From assembly GCA_947579605.1 (NCBI GenBank), contig OX388313.1:26973214-27037213 (forward strand): 64,000 nucleotides of DNA, given 5' to 3'. Both the position numbers and the translations under genes were made by a program. Below the pieces are notes generated by a model, which ran no database searches, was not told where the DNA came from, and was given only the letters and a program-made list of their open reading frames with translations. Every line of letters starts with the position of its first letter. Positions within the stretch are counted from its first letter, which is position 1. This DNA is from Athripsodes cinereus (lineage: Eukaryota > Arthropoda > Insecta > Trichoptera > Leptoceridae). Below, piece after piece: positions 10,251-22,100 of the stretch.

Positions 10251-10980
10251 TTTTATAACAAACAATACCAGATAGTTCGGAAAAAGGTGACACAATTGAC
10301 AAACGATATTAATATACTTAGCACGGTCCCATGTTTTAAAATAAAGTCTACTTATTCAAAACGTCGTGCGAAATCTCCGAATACTTTTTCCAAAAATCTC
10401 AGGGATCGAATCCCATGTACGTATGTACCTATATCTCCTTATTAATTCTGTTTTCTTTCATTCTCTCTACATGTCCCAACTACCATAGCTTATACTATAT
10501 TTATCTTGCATATAAAACGTGCTACCTTTTAAATAACAAGAATGAAATTTTATGCTGTGGCAGCCCTTAATTGTAAAAATATTACTTATCAAATGCAGAG
10601 GAATTTATTTTTCCCTTGTGGCAACACCTGCTGCAGTGCACACATAATAACAATATCTCAACAAAATGGCGGGTGGTGTTCTTAAAACGCCATCAAAAAG
10701 AGCGGGAACGTAATTGAATTTCGAATCATTTCCAACGTTTCTCCCATGCACTTATATTATGTTAATACAAATAGGTACCTACGTTCATCTTCGTATGCAT
10801 TTTAAAACATGGCAATATGCAAAACTGTCACGAAGAACTGTACATAGCTTCAGGAATAATTTAATCTAATAACTATTTGAGTATGTTCGAAAATATGTAG
10901 ATATGTTTAAAAAAGATGTTGCTACTTATATCGTGAAACACTCGGCTAAGAATATAAAGATCACCCTCTCTTTTCGATAA

Positions 10981-11166
10981 ATTTTCGAGTGTCCTACAAA
11001 AGGCAGGTGTTCGAAAATAAATACATCTTGAATTCAGCGATAAGATAAGTCATTCATCCTGAATCACTTGTTTTTTGTTGGCACAGAAGGGACAGTTTGC
11101 ATTTTGTTACATGTTACTTGTCTGCTGGCTACCTCACTTTTGAGATATGCTGTGATGGTATAATAG
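10981..11166 (+). mobile_element. C element
   Basis: Contains TTTTCGAGTGTCCTACAAAA, GGCAGGTGTTCG, TTCAGCGAT and CATCCTGAAT, then CTTGTCTGCTGGCTACCTCA. It ends TTTTGAGATATGCTGTGATG with a TATAATAG tail. The first ~60 bp of the longest copies are missing. Confidence 0.7.
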
Positions 11167-11907
11167 TAAAAAAATTAAGATTTAACCCAAAGAAACCGCA
11201 AATGTCAATACAGTAGGCAATAAATATACTTAAGTAAGTGAAACAGGACTGCAGCAGGTTAATTTTGAACTCAAAGCCTATTGATGATTTCAATGTCCAC
11301 CACCAAGTCAATATGACAATACATAATATCATTTTTCAAATGATGCAATTTAAATCAATTTTGGTACAATAAATAAAAAATAAAGGAAAGAAATAAAATG
11401 GAAATAAAATCATGTTTTATATTTTGCGAAGTTTAATAATTTTTTAAATTCGTTTTACACAGACTTTCTTCATTTCTTCTATGTAGACATGAAAAAATGT
11501 TGTATAAAAAATTCAATACTTGGTTTGTTACCTATACTTATATATCGTTATAAATTCGCTGATAAGTAGGTACCTGAGCATAACCGGGTTAAAACTAGTA
11601 TAGGAATAATTCATACTTCATTTCAGTATTTTTCATATCATTTCTAGAACATGCCACCCTATATTCTTTATTTAAATTAATATTATTTCATGATAAGTGG
11701 CTTCTCCATTTTGTCAACCATTTTAAATGTTATATTTTATATTGGCATGGAAAGGATAGTCTGCTGGATACTCAGCTTATGGTATAGTATTAATAATAAC
11801 AATGTCTCCGTAATTTTATTCATTGTTATCCATAATATTGCACTTATATTATCTTCTACAAATGTAATTATTCTTTTTTAACCATATTTTTTTTATCTAT
11901 ATATTTT

Positions 11908-12116
11908 CGGCGTCTCTCACAAGTTGAGTTTATAATAGAGTTACTGCATGTAGTAAACATGTAGGTCATCCTCTACGTGCCAAAAAAATAAGACATTCAG
12001 GATGGATGACGTGCCGCATACATCTCGTCGCAGAATTAAGGTTGTTTAATGTCTTATTCATGACGGTCTACAAATAATTATCTGCCTTTTATTTGACACT
12101 CGAAAATTTACAGAAA
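11908..12116 (-). mobile_element. C element, diverged
   Basis: The plus strand shows the reversed landmarks CGGCGTCTCTCACAAGTTG, ATGTAGTAAACATG, GACATTCAGGATGGATGA, and GACACTCGAAAATTTACAG. The tail hairpin is mutated, which marks it as an old copy. Confidence 0.6.
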
Positions 12117-12191
12117 ATAAATGTTAGCGGTAAAAATAATCTTCCTCAATTACGAGCTTATTTGCGCTATTTGAAACACGGTTCTTTTCAT

Positions 12192-12304
12192 GACATTCCT
12201 AGCGCTCTGATGTAGTTAACATACGAACGGTGTATTGCGAAAGAAAGTCCTCCAAGCTGAAGGAAACCTTGTGGACGGAAAAACCATTCTCCTTTTGGCC
12301 AATT
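12192..12304 (-). mobile_element. F-family LINE fragment
   Basis: GCTCTGATGTAGTTAACATA, CGAACGGTGTATTGCGAAAG and CTTGTGGACGGAAAAACC match, in order, the reversed F copy at 61590-61720. The minisatellite begins 10 bp after it. Confidence 0.5.
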
Positions 12305-12313
12305 AACTTTCTT

Positions 12314-12614
12314 TTTCTAAATCATCGTATTATAGACGTGACGTCATCTGACGTTTGCACTCTAACTGTCGAGTTTCTAAATCATCGTATTATAGACGTG
12401 ACGTCATCTGACGTTTGCACTCTAACTGTCGAGTTTCTAAATCATCGTATTATAGACGTGACGTCATCTGACGTTTGCACTCTAACTGTCGAGTTTCTAA
12501 ATCATCGTATTATAGACGTGACGTCATCTGACGTTTGCACTCTAACTGTCGAGTTTCTAAATCATCGTATTATAGACGTGACATCGTCTGACGTTTGCAC
12601 TCTTAACTGTCGAG
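12314..12614. repeat. 60-bp x 5 minisatellite with CRE-like core
   Basis: Five tandem units start TTTCTAAATCATCG and end CTAACTGTCGAG. The first four 60-bp units are identical. The fifth has ACATCGTCTG in place of ACGTCATCTG and one extra T. Because 60 is a multiple of three, one frame stays open and encodes a 20-residue repeat (FLNHRIIDVTSSDVCTLTVE). I see no evidence that it is translated. Each of the first four units contains the full palindrome TGACGTCA, the consensus site of CREB/ATF factors. Near-identity indicates recent expansion or homogenisation. Confidence 0.9.
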
Positions 12615-12819
12615 TTTCGTGATGATTCTCCATACAAAAATGGTTGTTAATAAGCACAATTTTACTAAGCATTAAATCAACATGGTCCGTAAAGTGTTCT
12701 AAAGCTCACATAACATCTTCTTTTATTGAAGGAGGCCAAAAAAAACATTGTAAAAGGTAAAAATGTCTACTATATAGTGGCCACTATATCAACTTATATG
12801 ACAACCTATATTTTTATTA

Positions 12820-13175
12820 GAAGAAAGAGTGGATGCAAGAGGAGTGTTGTGGATAAAATATTAGTAAATAAATTGAGATGGTTTGGTCATGTGGATCGAA
12901 TGGAAGAGGAAAGAATGACAAAGACGATATATTTGTCTGAAAGAAGGGGTGTGAGGAAGCGCGGGCGTCCGACAAATAGGTGACTTGACCACATACCTCG
13001 TAGATCAAATTCTAAAGGATGGCCGTGTGTTGAGTAAGAGAAATCGACGTGCGTGTATAAAAAATTGTATGAATGTAGAAGAAGCAAAAAAGTATGTAAG
13101 GACAGATCTATATGGCGTTCCGTTCTCTCTGCCTACCCCACTTGGGACATGGCGTGAGGGTATAGCATAGTAGTA
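12820..13175 (+). mobile_element. D-type LINE fragment, best coding match
   Basis: Reads RRKSGCKRSVVDKILVNKLR, then WFGHVDRMEEERMTKTIYLS, ERRGVRKRGRP. After a frame break it reads DQILKDGRVLSKRNRRACIK, then NCMNVEEAKKYVRTDLYGVP. WFGHV(D/E)RM followed by GRPxxxW is the typical end of many RTE-like reverse transcriptases. The 3' end is CTACCCCACTTGGGACATGG then CGTGAGGGTATAGCATAG. This is one of the two copies that best show the 3' end shared with C. Confidence 0.75.
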
Positions 13176-13436
13176 TAGATTAATAAATATCATAATATAT
13201 ATTGTGTAAAAAAAATAAAAACGAAAATATAGTATTGAAAATACGATGGCTCTTTTCATTTTATAGCGTAATATTTTAACTACATACATACAATGGAAAT
13301 AATAGTTTTTTCATTATTCTTTTGGCGTTCTATAATGATATACTATGTCTTTGCCTATGTATAATATCGTCATGGCACATCTGCTGTTCTGACATCATCG
13401 TATTCTTATTGTGTATTTCGCGCGACGCTAGCGCCG

Positions 13437-13509
13437 GCCCGGATAGCTCAGTCGGTAGAGCATTGGACTTTTAATCCAAGGGTCCAGGGTTCAAGTCCCT
13501 GTTCGGGCG
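13437..13509 (+). tRNA. tRNA-Lys(UUU)
   Basis: A 73-nt cloverleaf. Acceptor stem GCCCGGA pairs with TTCGGGC, with discriminator G. The D arm contains TAGCTCAGTCGGTAGAGC (box A). Anticodon stem TTGGA/TCCAA encloses loop CTTTTAA, so the anticodon is TTT. The T arm CAGGGTTCAAGTCCCTG supplies box B. A run of T follows within about 15 nt (GTTCTTTTTG), suitable as a pol III terminator. No intron. All core bases look intact, so it is probably functional. Confidence 0.95.
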
Positions 13510-13799
13510 ATGTTCTTTTTGTATTTTTTTTTCACAATTTAAAATTATCATGTCTTTTTTTATATAAAATGACTAATATAAAATTAAATCGTATTTTTAC
13601 ATTTTTTTTAACTCAAATGAATCTAATCAGTGAACAATAATTTTCAATAAAAGAGAGCAATTTCTTCAAATTAATAATTTCGATTAATAAATAATTCAAT
13701 AAGTGCAAATGAAATATTTGTCACAGTGAAATATCATATTTTAGAGACTAACGATATTTTTTGGAATATAATAAGGCAAAAATAGATGAAAAAAGAGAA

Positions 13800-13923
13800 G
13801 CCAACAATACGCGGTGCCGATGGAAACCGAGCGGTCACCCATCCAAGTACTGACCGCGCCCAATGTTGCGGAACTTCGGTGACGGATGAGAACCGGCGCA
13901 TTCAACATGGTATAATCGTTGGC
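13800..13923 (-). pseudogene. Altered 5S rRNA copy
   Basis: On the minus strand the 5' end GCCAACGATTATACCATG and the 3' end CACCGCGTATTGTTGGC still pair. The central box-C-like segment GTACTTGGATGGGTGACCGC is intact. The copy carries extra bases between ACCGCTCGG and CACCGCG (TTTCCATCGG where the 15930 copy has only GAA), and it has lost one base of CCGATCACC. It is about 124 nt rather than 118-119. A T-rich terminator follows (TTCTCTTTTTTC). It is probably a pseudogene or a dispersed variant. Confidence 0.8.
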
Positions 13924-14225
13924 GAGCACACAGGAAACTCTTACGGGTCTTAAGCATAATATAAATAGTTACATTACGTAATTGCGTAGCAATACTCTGC
14001 CATCTATTGATTATTTCTATAAACAACATAATGTTTGTATGTTTTCAGTAAAACACCTAATTTTATGCATAATTGATTACATCTATAGACTGATATGAGG
14101 TCAAATTATATTATGCAGGTGCTAGATTGAACCGATATAAAAATTTATTATATTTGTTTTCTATATTTGAAAGCTGAAAGATTTATAAAAAAATGTGGTC
14201 GTTATTTTTCGCCCCTCTCCTATCA

Positions 14226-14298
14226 GCCCCTGTGGCCTAATGGATAAGGCATCGGCCTCCTAAGCCGGGGATTGTGGGTTCGAGTCCCACCAGGGGTA
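14226..14298 (+). tRNA. tRNA-Arg(CCU)
   Basis: A 73-nt cloverleaf. Acceptor GCCCCTG pairs with CAGGGGT (first pair G-U), discriminator A. D arm TGGCCTAATGGATAAGGC, and anticodon loop CTCCTAA between TCGGC and GCCGG stems, giving anticodon CCT for codon AGG. T arm GTGGGTTCGAGTCCCAC. A TTTTT terminator lies about 12 nt downstream. No intron. Confidence 0.95.
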
Positions 14299-14344
14299 AA
14301 CCAAATGGCTATTTTTGACGAATTTTGTTATTTTACTATTTATG

Positions 14345-14545
14345 TCAGTATTGAAGGACCCACCGACCACCCGGATAGCGCAGAAGTCTGAGGACTTCCA
14401 TTTATCCGAAATTCTACACTTAACAAATCTTGTCCACAACGGAGGCGCCATAGTGGGCAGCCTGAAGGGCTGGCCGGCCAAAACCTCCGTGTGAAATCTT
14501 TTGACTAAACTCCTTCGATGTACCTTTATACGAGAGAAGCAAACA
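14345..14545 (-). mobile_element. Unassigned repeat fragment
   Basis: The minus strand contains GGGTGGTCGGTGGGTCCTTC, followed by AAT. The same 23 bases recur on the plus strand near 29900, so this is a dispersed sequence. It also has GC-rich stretches (GGCTGGCCGGCCAAAACC). The open frame is short and matches no family I know. A LINE 3' end is possible. Confidence 0.35.
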
Positions 14546-14589
14546 ACATACATATATGAAACAAAATAAAATAAAAGTGTACAAAAACA

Positions 14590-15170
14590 TTCTTAGCCAA
14601 TTTTACAAACCATACAATAACATTTAAACAGAAAAAATAAAATAAGAAAAACAAATTTATAAACATATTTGAGCACAAGGCTGAATTGAGGTGTCCAGAA
14701 ACTTTTCCAGGTATTTAGGTCGGCGAGCACGCGAGTCGCCGATACCGTCATCACTGCAGAGACGCTTCCCTCCCTAGGGGACATCCCACCCAGACCTAAG
14801 ACTCTCCACCAAGGGAGACAGGACAGCACAAAAACAAATAAACGAGTTCGCTCGCGACAACCATGATCACACTAGAACAAATCAACCATGTAGCTCTCCA
14901 GGTGAGCCCGGCTCACGTAAGAGATCCCATCGAGTTACCCAGACATCTGCAAACTTCAAGAAGGCCCTGAAGTTCCCTGGACAAATCATCAGTTCTCCAG
15001 ACCAAATGGGTCTGGGGGTGTCATCACTCATACTATCAATCATTACGTCTCTAGCATCCGTCATCATTGGGCACTCCCACAGGATATGCCCAGCAGACTG
15101 AGTTCCCGTCCCACAAGCACACCACGGATATTTATGTCAGTAGTCTTCTCCGTGCCAACAATAAATAAGA
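14590..15170 (-). mobile_element. LINE C-terminal zinc-ribbon fragment (R1/I-like)
   Basis: In the minus frame ending at 14882 the translation reads KYPWCACGTGTQSAGHILWE, then CPMMTDARDVMIDSMSDDTP. The C-x-C...H...C pattern with HILWECP is characteristic of the zinc-binding tail of reverse transcriptases from R1/I-like LINEs. It continues to VTRWDLLREPGSPGELHG and a stop, then about 290 bp of non-coding 3' sequence. Everything upstream of the zinc ribbon, including the RT domain, is missing. Clade assignment is by motif only. Confidence 0.65.
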
Positions 15171-15329
15171 TATAGAGGAAGTAACGACATTCTAAAAAAC
15201 AGACTTATTACAAGATAATTTCTTCCAGCGAACCTTATAAACAATTTGAGACTGGTTAATGATAGTAATGGTCGAACATAGCAAAAATGCTAGTGCACAA
15301 TTCCATTCTGGTACCGTTACTTATGTATG

Positions 15330-15755
15330 CAAGCGATACATTTACGTGGTTGAAGATGGACGAATGTGGAATAAATGCAGTGGAGATCCGATCGCTGCAA
15401 AGAATGATAAAACATTGCGTGGTTGAGTGGGGAATGCGGATGCAGAAGGAGTGTTGTAGATAGAATACATGTAAATACGTTAGGATGATTTGGACATGTG
15501 GAAAGAAAAGAGGATGAAAGCATTACAAAGAGGATTTACTTATCTGAAAGATGGGATTTTGAGAAAGTGCGGGAACCACCTGGATCAAATTCTCAAGGAC
15601 GGCTGTGTGTTTAATAAAGGAAATCGACGTTCGTGTATGAGATATTGTATGAATGAAGAAGAAGCGAAAGAAGTATTTTAGGATAGATCTATAAGGAGTC
15701 CCGTTCTCTCTGCCTATCCCACTTGGATTACGGCTTAAGGATTATAGTACAAAGT
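15330..15755 (+). mobile_element. D-type LINE fragment, longest 5' extent
   Basis: Starts within ASDTFTWLKMDECGINAVEI, then RSLQRMIKHC. This corresponds to the segment before WFGHVERM in RTE-like proteins. Frameshifts and stops follow. Further on it has GGATCAAATTCTCAAGGACG, CGTGTATGAGATATTGTATG, and the end TGCCTATCCCACTTGGATTA with CGGCTTAAGGATTATAGTA. It is the only D copy here that reaches upstream of the WFGHV motif by more than 100 bp. Confidence 0.65.
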
Positions 15756-15929
15756 ACAGTAATGATTTCTGTGATTTTTGAATGGAAGGTCAGACCGTAA
15801 GAACTTATATTCGTCTCGGTGTTTCTCTAAGATTACATACGAAAAAAAGAAACAGACACAATCCGTTAATTAGTTTATCCTGGTTTCCCGATACAAAATG
15901 AGTAAACAAAAGCAAAAATTAAAAAGGAA

Positions 15930-16047
15930 GCCAACGATACGCGGTGTTCCCAAGCGGTCACCCATCCAAGTACTGACCGCGCCCAATGTTGCTTAACTTC
16001 GGTGATCGGACGAGAACCGGTGCATTCAACGTGGTATGATCGTTGGC
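15930..16047 (-). rRNA. 5S ribosomal RNA gene
   Basis: 118 nt on the minus strand. The ends GCCAACGATCATACCACG and CGCGTATCGTTGGC pair as helix I. Internal landmarks are GGTTCTCGTCCGATCACCGA, AGTTAAGCAACATTGGGCGC, GGTCAGTACTTGGATGGGTG and ACCGCTTGGGAACACCGCG, which match the general animal 5S layout and the internal control region. A TTTTT terminator follows after TTCC. It is a lone dispersed copy rather than part of a visible tandem array. The altered copy at 13800 lies 2 kb away in the same orientation. Confidence 0.92.
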
Positions 16048-16200
16048 AAACAAGATGAGCAAAACACACCATTATAAATCGTAATTGAACAAAAACTTAA
16101 AATTACTCATTCATCAATAAATTTATTGGACTGTTGAGTATCACATCAAGACAGAGAATCAGGAATAAATTTCTCCTCACTTTTTATTTAATAGTTTTAA

Positions 16201-16360
16201 TTCTGTGGAACACCCGGAAAAGAATTAGTCTTGTACTCTTTTCTGTAAGTTTTCGAGTGTAATAAATGTGTATAAGGACAGCATGCAAGTTTATTACATC
16301 CTGCTGGTCGTCTGGATTCTCCACTTGTGGAATATGCTGTGATGGACGTGATGGTATAGT
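16201..16360 (+). mobile_element. C element with internal deletion
   Basis: Begins TTCTGTGGAACACCCGGAAA and contains TAAGTTTTCGAGTG. It then jumps to GACAGCATGCAAGTTTATTA, CCTGCTGGTCGTCTGGATTC, and TCCACTTGTGGAATATGCTG with GATGGTATAGTGGTAGTAA. The block containing TTCAGCGATGAGG is deleted. Confidence 0.65.
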
Positions 16361-16730
16361 GGTAGTAAAATATTATTATTAAATTTTGTTGAGCGCCGTC
16401 TACAGAGAAAATCGTTAAGCTTTTTTCAAGCAATACATATTGGATAATTCTGTCAAAGCATCGAACCATAATGTGAAATCCCGTTCATATTATTTTGTTT
16501 AGAAGACATGCTTTTGTGTTCTAATCAATAATTATGTAACATTTAATAATTTTTAATGCATTATACGATATGATTAATACAAATTTTGTAATAAAATTAT
16601 CTCCAATCGCATTAATTTCATTTATATAAAGTGCCATCTGTTGAATAAATCTCAAAGATGTCTCATGTCAAGACATTAAAATGAGTGGGTAAAATAATTT
16701 AATTACTTAATTTGAAACAGAAAAATGCAT

Positions 16731-16793
16731 ATTATTATTACTGACCACGAGACGATTCTTACAAGGATATCATTACAGCTGAAGGAAACCTTA
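16731..16793 (-). mobile_element. 3' tip of the 19-22 kb LINE family
   Basis: On the minus strand, TTCAGCTGTAATGATATCC, TTGTAAGAATCGTCTCGTGG and TCAGTAATAATAATATG match the extreme 3' end of the element at 19120, including its (TAA)n tail. This is a very short 5'-truncated insertion. Confidence 0.7.
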
Positions 16794-17444
16794 TGGTTTT
16801 AAAAAGAATAAAATATGACAAATAATTATCGATATGTAATAAATAAGAAATTATATTTGTATTGTATTTCTGAAGAATCGAATAATAGTTTTAGGAGATA
16901 TTAAATCCGTTTTAATACTATTGTAACAATTTATTTAGGTACCGAACCCTCGAAAAGCACGACCTCTACTCTATTTTGAAGTTATAATAAGATTTATAAT
17001 ATTTAAAATACTGTTTACCGTTTGAAAAAATACTGTCTACCACGCAAAGAAAGGCTGGCCAACATACGCAATACCTGTGTATAAAATTTCATCTTCTACA
17101 AATGGGTTAGTCAGTTAACTTACTATAATAATTATTAATATCGACGTCTTCTTTCATGTTGCCATAAAGAAAAATACATTCAGGTTGACATTCTGAGTCA
17201 CAAAATTCTTTTTCGTCGTTCTTTCACTGATTAGGATTGAATTGATATGTACCATCATCTGTGTAAGTGTAAATTAGTGCCTTCTAGAAACATCGGTCCT
17301 CCGCCCGTCATAAGATTACATGCAATATCCCTCACGTTGCCTCCTCCCCTTTTCCGAAAATGTCGAATGTCTCGCAATAATATACTTACGTGATGTATGA
17401 TGAATATGTATGTAGATACTTGCATTTTATATTACAATGGGAAA
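16794..17444. other. AT-rich DNA, nothing recognised
   Basis: No gene or family member was recognised. A slightly GC-richer patch (17290-17360) has no open frame. Confidence 0.5.
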
Positions 17445-17605
17445 TTTACATAAAATAAATATTTATTTAATTCTTCGCTGTACATTGGTTTCAATATTAT
17501 AAATCAATACAGAGTATCTTCAAAACATCAGTTAAACAATTCAATGTTCATAAGGCGAGTTTATCGCTAGAATGTGATAACGTCCAACTAACCCGGTATG
17601 TAGTA
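17445..17605 (-). mobile_element. G-family LINE-like 3' end
   Basis: On the plus strand it runs from TAAAATAAATATTTATTTAA and CTTCGCTGTACATTGG, via an AT-rich spacer, to AAGGCGAGTTTATCGC and CCAACTAACCC. This is the reverse of the 2905 and 38747 copies. Confidence 0.5.
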
Positions 17606-19119
17606 GGTATAATGTATGTAAATATGTAGAAAACTTCTTCTATTCCGGGGACTCCACGGTCAATATAACAACTAAACACCTACAATAATAATTTTCAATA
17701 ACGCTAATGACGTATCGTCCTTCTAACGTCCCTGGTCAATGCACTAACTAACCCACACCGAAACTAAAACTCCACAACTCACCCCAACGCAGAGTAGGTA
17801 CACAGACTCACCCACCTTACTACTAACTTCACCCACCTCGTACCAGTGACTCACCTAACTCACACCTAGACTTTCACTACAACACTACTTTTGTTACTTG
17901 TACCTAATGTTTAAAACCTACGTTGCTTGGATAATAATTTAAATATCAGCTGTGTATCCATCTGCAACAAATCCCAAATGTGGAAAAAGTAACCAATATA
18001 CCCGCTGCATGTACATTATTAAAGGACAGGTTACCAAGACATCCACTTTGTTCTACAAAAAAATTAAACAGTCAGCAAAGTATAACAGGTGTACATACCT
18101 ACCTCATCGCTGTTGGTCTGAAGATATAAAATTAATGTCTTGTGTTGCATTTTGAAAGATGCTACAGAAACTAAAGGAGATAAAGGATGAAAGATGTTTA
18201 TGCTGATGTTTTCGTTCCCCATAATTCTATGAATGAATGACGTGATGCTGAACTTTCCATTAATGTTTAGCACAAGGCGTGAGACCATTTACAAAATAAT
18301 TATGTTTCTTTTTTTCATTTTGTATCTACTTACATTACTTGTGATACAAAATTAATTTTGAAGTTTCGATATTTTACTACTATATACACTTCATATCACT
18401 TGACATTTGATTTTAATGATATAATCATTGACTTGATTTGCTTGTTATTTTTTAATGGTTTAAGTCTTGTTTCTTTTTTTTTATTATTATTTACAAAGAA
18501 AAGAAATCATATACATTTGTATCTGTTATTATTTGCTTATTCTCTGGTGATTCGCGGGACCTTGATTGATTTGTTTATTTACGAAATTTGTAATATTTTT
18601 GTTCCTTAAGACAGTAAATAAAACAATAAATTAGTCTGATTTTTAGAGACAACTTCTCTTTTCGATGCCAATATTCCATAGTTTTCCCATACCTGAATAT
18701 AACTCTTGCTTCTCGAAATCCTAGGAGGAGCAGCTGACCTCTTTTACATTTTTGGATACGTCCATGTACTTATACAATCATATGGTGTACACAAACAAAT
18801 AGACATAATAACTTATAAAATTATGATATTAATAACGCTATTGCTTAGTATGTATGTACATATAATCATTGTATAATTTTATACTAATACACAGGGACAA
18901 CCCATTATAGCTATCTATTATCGTGATTATAACTCCATATTATTATACATTATATTATACTGGACTACCTAACCCAACACCCTATCATCATTCCACTCAT
19001 CAGAACATTTACCTGAGAACATCACTCAATTTTTAATAAAAAAAGTATTAGGAATGGAATGAAAAGCTATATATTTTTTTACTAATTTAACAATCTATCC
19101 CACCCACACTGTATCACTA
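17606..19119. other. AT-rich DNA with an A/C-skewed patch
   Basis: From about 17730 to 17900 one strand is almost free of G and full of ACCCAC/CTAACTCAC words, a clear strand asymmetry without a periodic unit. The rest is AT-rich. Open frames at 18358-18609 and nearby are low-complexity and not convincing. Confidence 0.5.
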
Positions 19120-22100
19120 ATTATTATTATTACTGACAATAAGACGATTCTTACAAGGATCATTACAGCTGAAGGCCAATGCGATCCCAGAAGAAAACAT
19201 TAAACAATATCCAAACGACAACACAACTACAATATATCCTCGATTTTCCTTATAAATTCTGCATACGTCACGTTGAAGATATCAACCTCTCCAGCCAGAC
19301 CATTAAACATTTGAATAGCTTTTCCCACTGGGGAGTTTGCCAATATGTTTGTTCGGCTTTGAGGCTGATAAAAAAAATCGTGATGCCGAGAACGTCCATA
19401 TGCATCGGGAACATATATATTGAATTTTTCAAGTATTATTGGATTAAATATGATACCGTTGAGTAGCTTAAAAAAGTGACGAGCACAGAATACATCTCGG
19501 CGATGTTCTAAAGTATTATAGCCAAGGCAACCCATTACGAATGAAGATGGAAACAGGTAGGGATAATATCCATATATTTTCCAATATAGCGACCTTAAAA
19601 ATCTTCTTTGTACCTTTTCTACCATTAAAACATACGTGTCTTCCGATGGACACCAAATAATCGAACCTGACTCCAGAACACTCCGAACTAATGACTCATA
19701 TAAAAGCTTTAACGTGTTTGGATTTTGAAAGTTGTTGGAGTGTCTCAGCAAAAAACCCAGCGATTTGTAAGCCTTTTGAGTTATATCCGTAATATACTCC
19801 CTGAAATGAAAATTCTGAGTGAAAAGAACACCAAGGTCCTTAGACTTCTCAACTCTGATGAGCAATGTATTATCCATGGTGTAGTCATAAATCATCGGTT
19901 GCCTAGATCTAGAATATGTCATAATGTTACATTTTTTTACACTAAAAGGAAGCCTATTTCTATGTGACCATTCGACGATAGAATCAATATCTGACTGCAA
20001 CTCCTTGGCATCCTCGGCACATCGGACACTCTTGAAAACCTTCAAGTCGTCTGCAAACAGAAGAAACTTCGAATAACGCACGCTGCCTCCAACATCATTT
20101 ATAAAAAGTGTAAAAAGTAATGGTCCTAAATTTGAGCCCTGAGGAACTCCAGACGTTGCCAAGAATTTGTCAGAGCAATGATCACCGCTCACAACATATT
20201 GTTTTCTGTTTGTGAAATAATCCGAGAGCAGATCAACCAGACCTTGAGAAAATCCCATTTTAGATAGTTTATTCAGCAAAACATGGTGATCCACTCTATC
20301 AAACGCCTTCTCGAAGTCGTTGTAGTTAACATCCACTTGTGTTTTGCTGTCTATGTTTTTGGTTACATATGTATTAAAACAAAGCAAATTTGTTACAGTT
20401 GAACGTTTCGGTCTAAATCCATGTTGCTCATCCACCAGCATATGCTCACACATGCCAAATATATATCTATGCAATATCATTTCAAAAAGCTTGGCTGGCG
20501 CGGATAGCACAGCTACAGGTCTGTAATTGGTAATTTCCGCTGGGTCACCCTTTTTAAGAATAGGAGTTACCTTAGTAACCTTCCAAACATCCGGCATTCT
20601 CTTAAGATCAACACACACATTGAATAAATACCTTAGAACATCAGTGATCACATGGCCAGCCTGTTTCAAAATATAAGCAGGTATCATATCCGGTCCTGAC
20701 GAATGTTTGGGTTTCAGATGTTTTAAACTATATTTAACGTCTTCATAGGTAATTGATGGTACATCAATCATTTCAAATGATCCTCCCGAAGAATCTTCAA
20801 TCAACCGTTCATTATCAGCAGCACGTGGTCCAAAAACAGAAGAAAAGAACGACGCAAATCCATCTGCAATCTCGCTATCTCCAACATACAGTTTTTCATT
20901 ATAAGACATAGATTTAGGTCTTTGATCGCATTTTTTCTTTCCCTTAACAAAATTCCAAAAACGAGAAGGATCTGATGCAATTTCGTTTTCACATCTATTA
21001 ATGTGCGTCTTATAATCAGATTCTATCTGTTTCTTCACCACACTTCGATGTTTTTTGAACTTGTTGTAAGCAACAAGTGAGCCAGATTTTTTCCACAATT
21101 TATGAAACTTCGATTTTAAATTCATGTTATAAATAAGAGTCCCTGAAAACCAATTAGGAAAACCATCACGTCCGTTGTCACTTCTTCCAGCAAAACATTC
21201 GTCAAACGAAGCATACACTGTTTTGTAAAATTCATCCACCGCGACATTTAAATCCCCCGCAACATAAACGTGCTCCCATGATTTCGATGCCAGGTTGTCA
21301 ATAAACATCGGAACATGTCTGTTACTGAACCTCCATCTCCTATCTACAGAAATCTCCCGACCTCGTCTTATATGACCCTCATAATATCTACTTTTGTGGG
21401 TAATTGAGAATGTGATATCAAGGGTAGGGTGGTAAGAGTCTTCAGGAACAAGTGGAAAGTCATGTCTACCAACCCGAATACACGATGGATCAAGATTTGC
21501 GTATACCATATCCAATACTCTACTTGAACAGTTGACAACAGTATTCATTTGTTGTAGGTTAAGCAGATCTAAGAAATATTTGTGTTCAGCCTTAGGATAG
21601 TTGCAAGAATGCAGATTAAAGTCTCCCAAAATTAAAACATTTTTACCAATTAGTCTCGAGCGCTCACTCTCAACCTTTGAGTAAAAACTTTCAAATGCAT
21701 CAGAGTTAGTACTTGGCGGAAAATATACGACACAGACAAATAGCATGTATTGATCGAAAACTAGTTTGACCCATAGATCTTCTCCTGACTCAGTTTCCAG
21801 GTTGTGAACTCGCGTAGCCAGTTGTAACCGAGATGTTCTCACCGCCAAAGCAACTCCACCACCTCTTGTTGGCCTATCACGTCTGAAAGCCATATATCGG
21901 GAATCAAAAAGCTCAGAATCCGATACGCCTGCATGCAACCAAGTCTCGGTAAGAGCAACTAGTGTAAAATTTTGGGTCAAAATATTACTGTGAAATTCAT
22001 GGATTTTAGTATTCAGTCCACGAACGTTTGCGTAGATGCATGACAAGTTAAGCACTGACTTTTGGGTCATCGGAGGCATCGGCGGACCGGCGCTGTCGAT

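Noticed and set aside
12314..12614. CRISPR array
   Set aside because: Units are contiguous without spacers and the DNA is clearly eukaryotic.
12230..12622. 130-codon frame with a perfect 20-residue repeat as a candidate secreted or structural protein
   Set aside because: The frame stays open only because the DNA repeat is 60 bp long. It starts inside an F-family LINE scrap and ends at the array edge.
18358..18609. 83-codon hydrophobic frame as a membrane protein
   Set aside because: The TTT/ATT-rich composition of AT-rich DNA yields F/L/I runs by chance. No other support.
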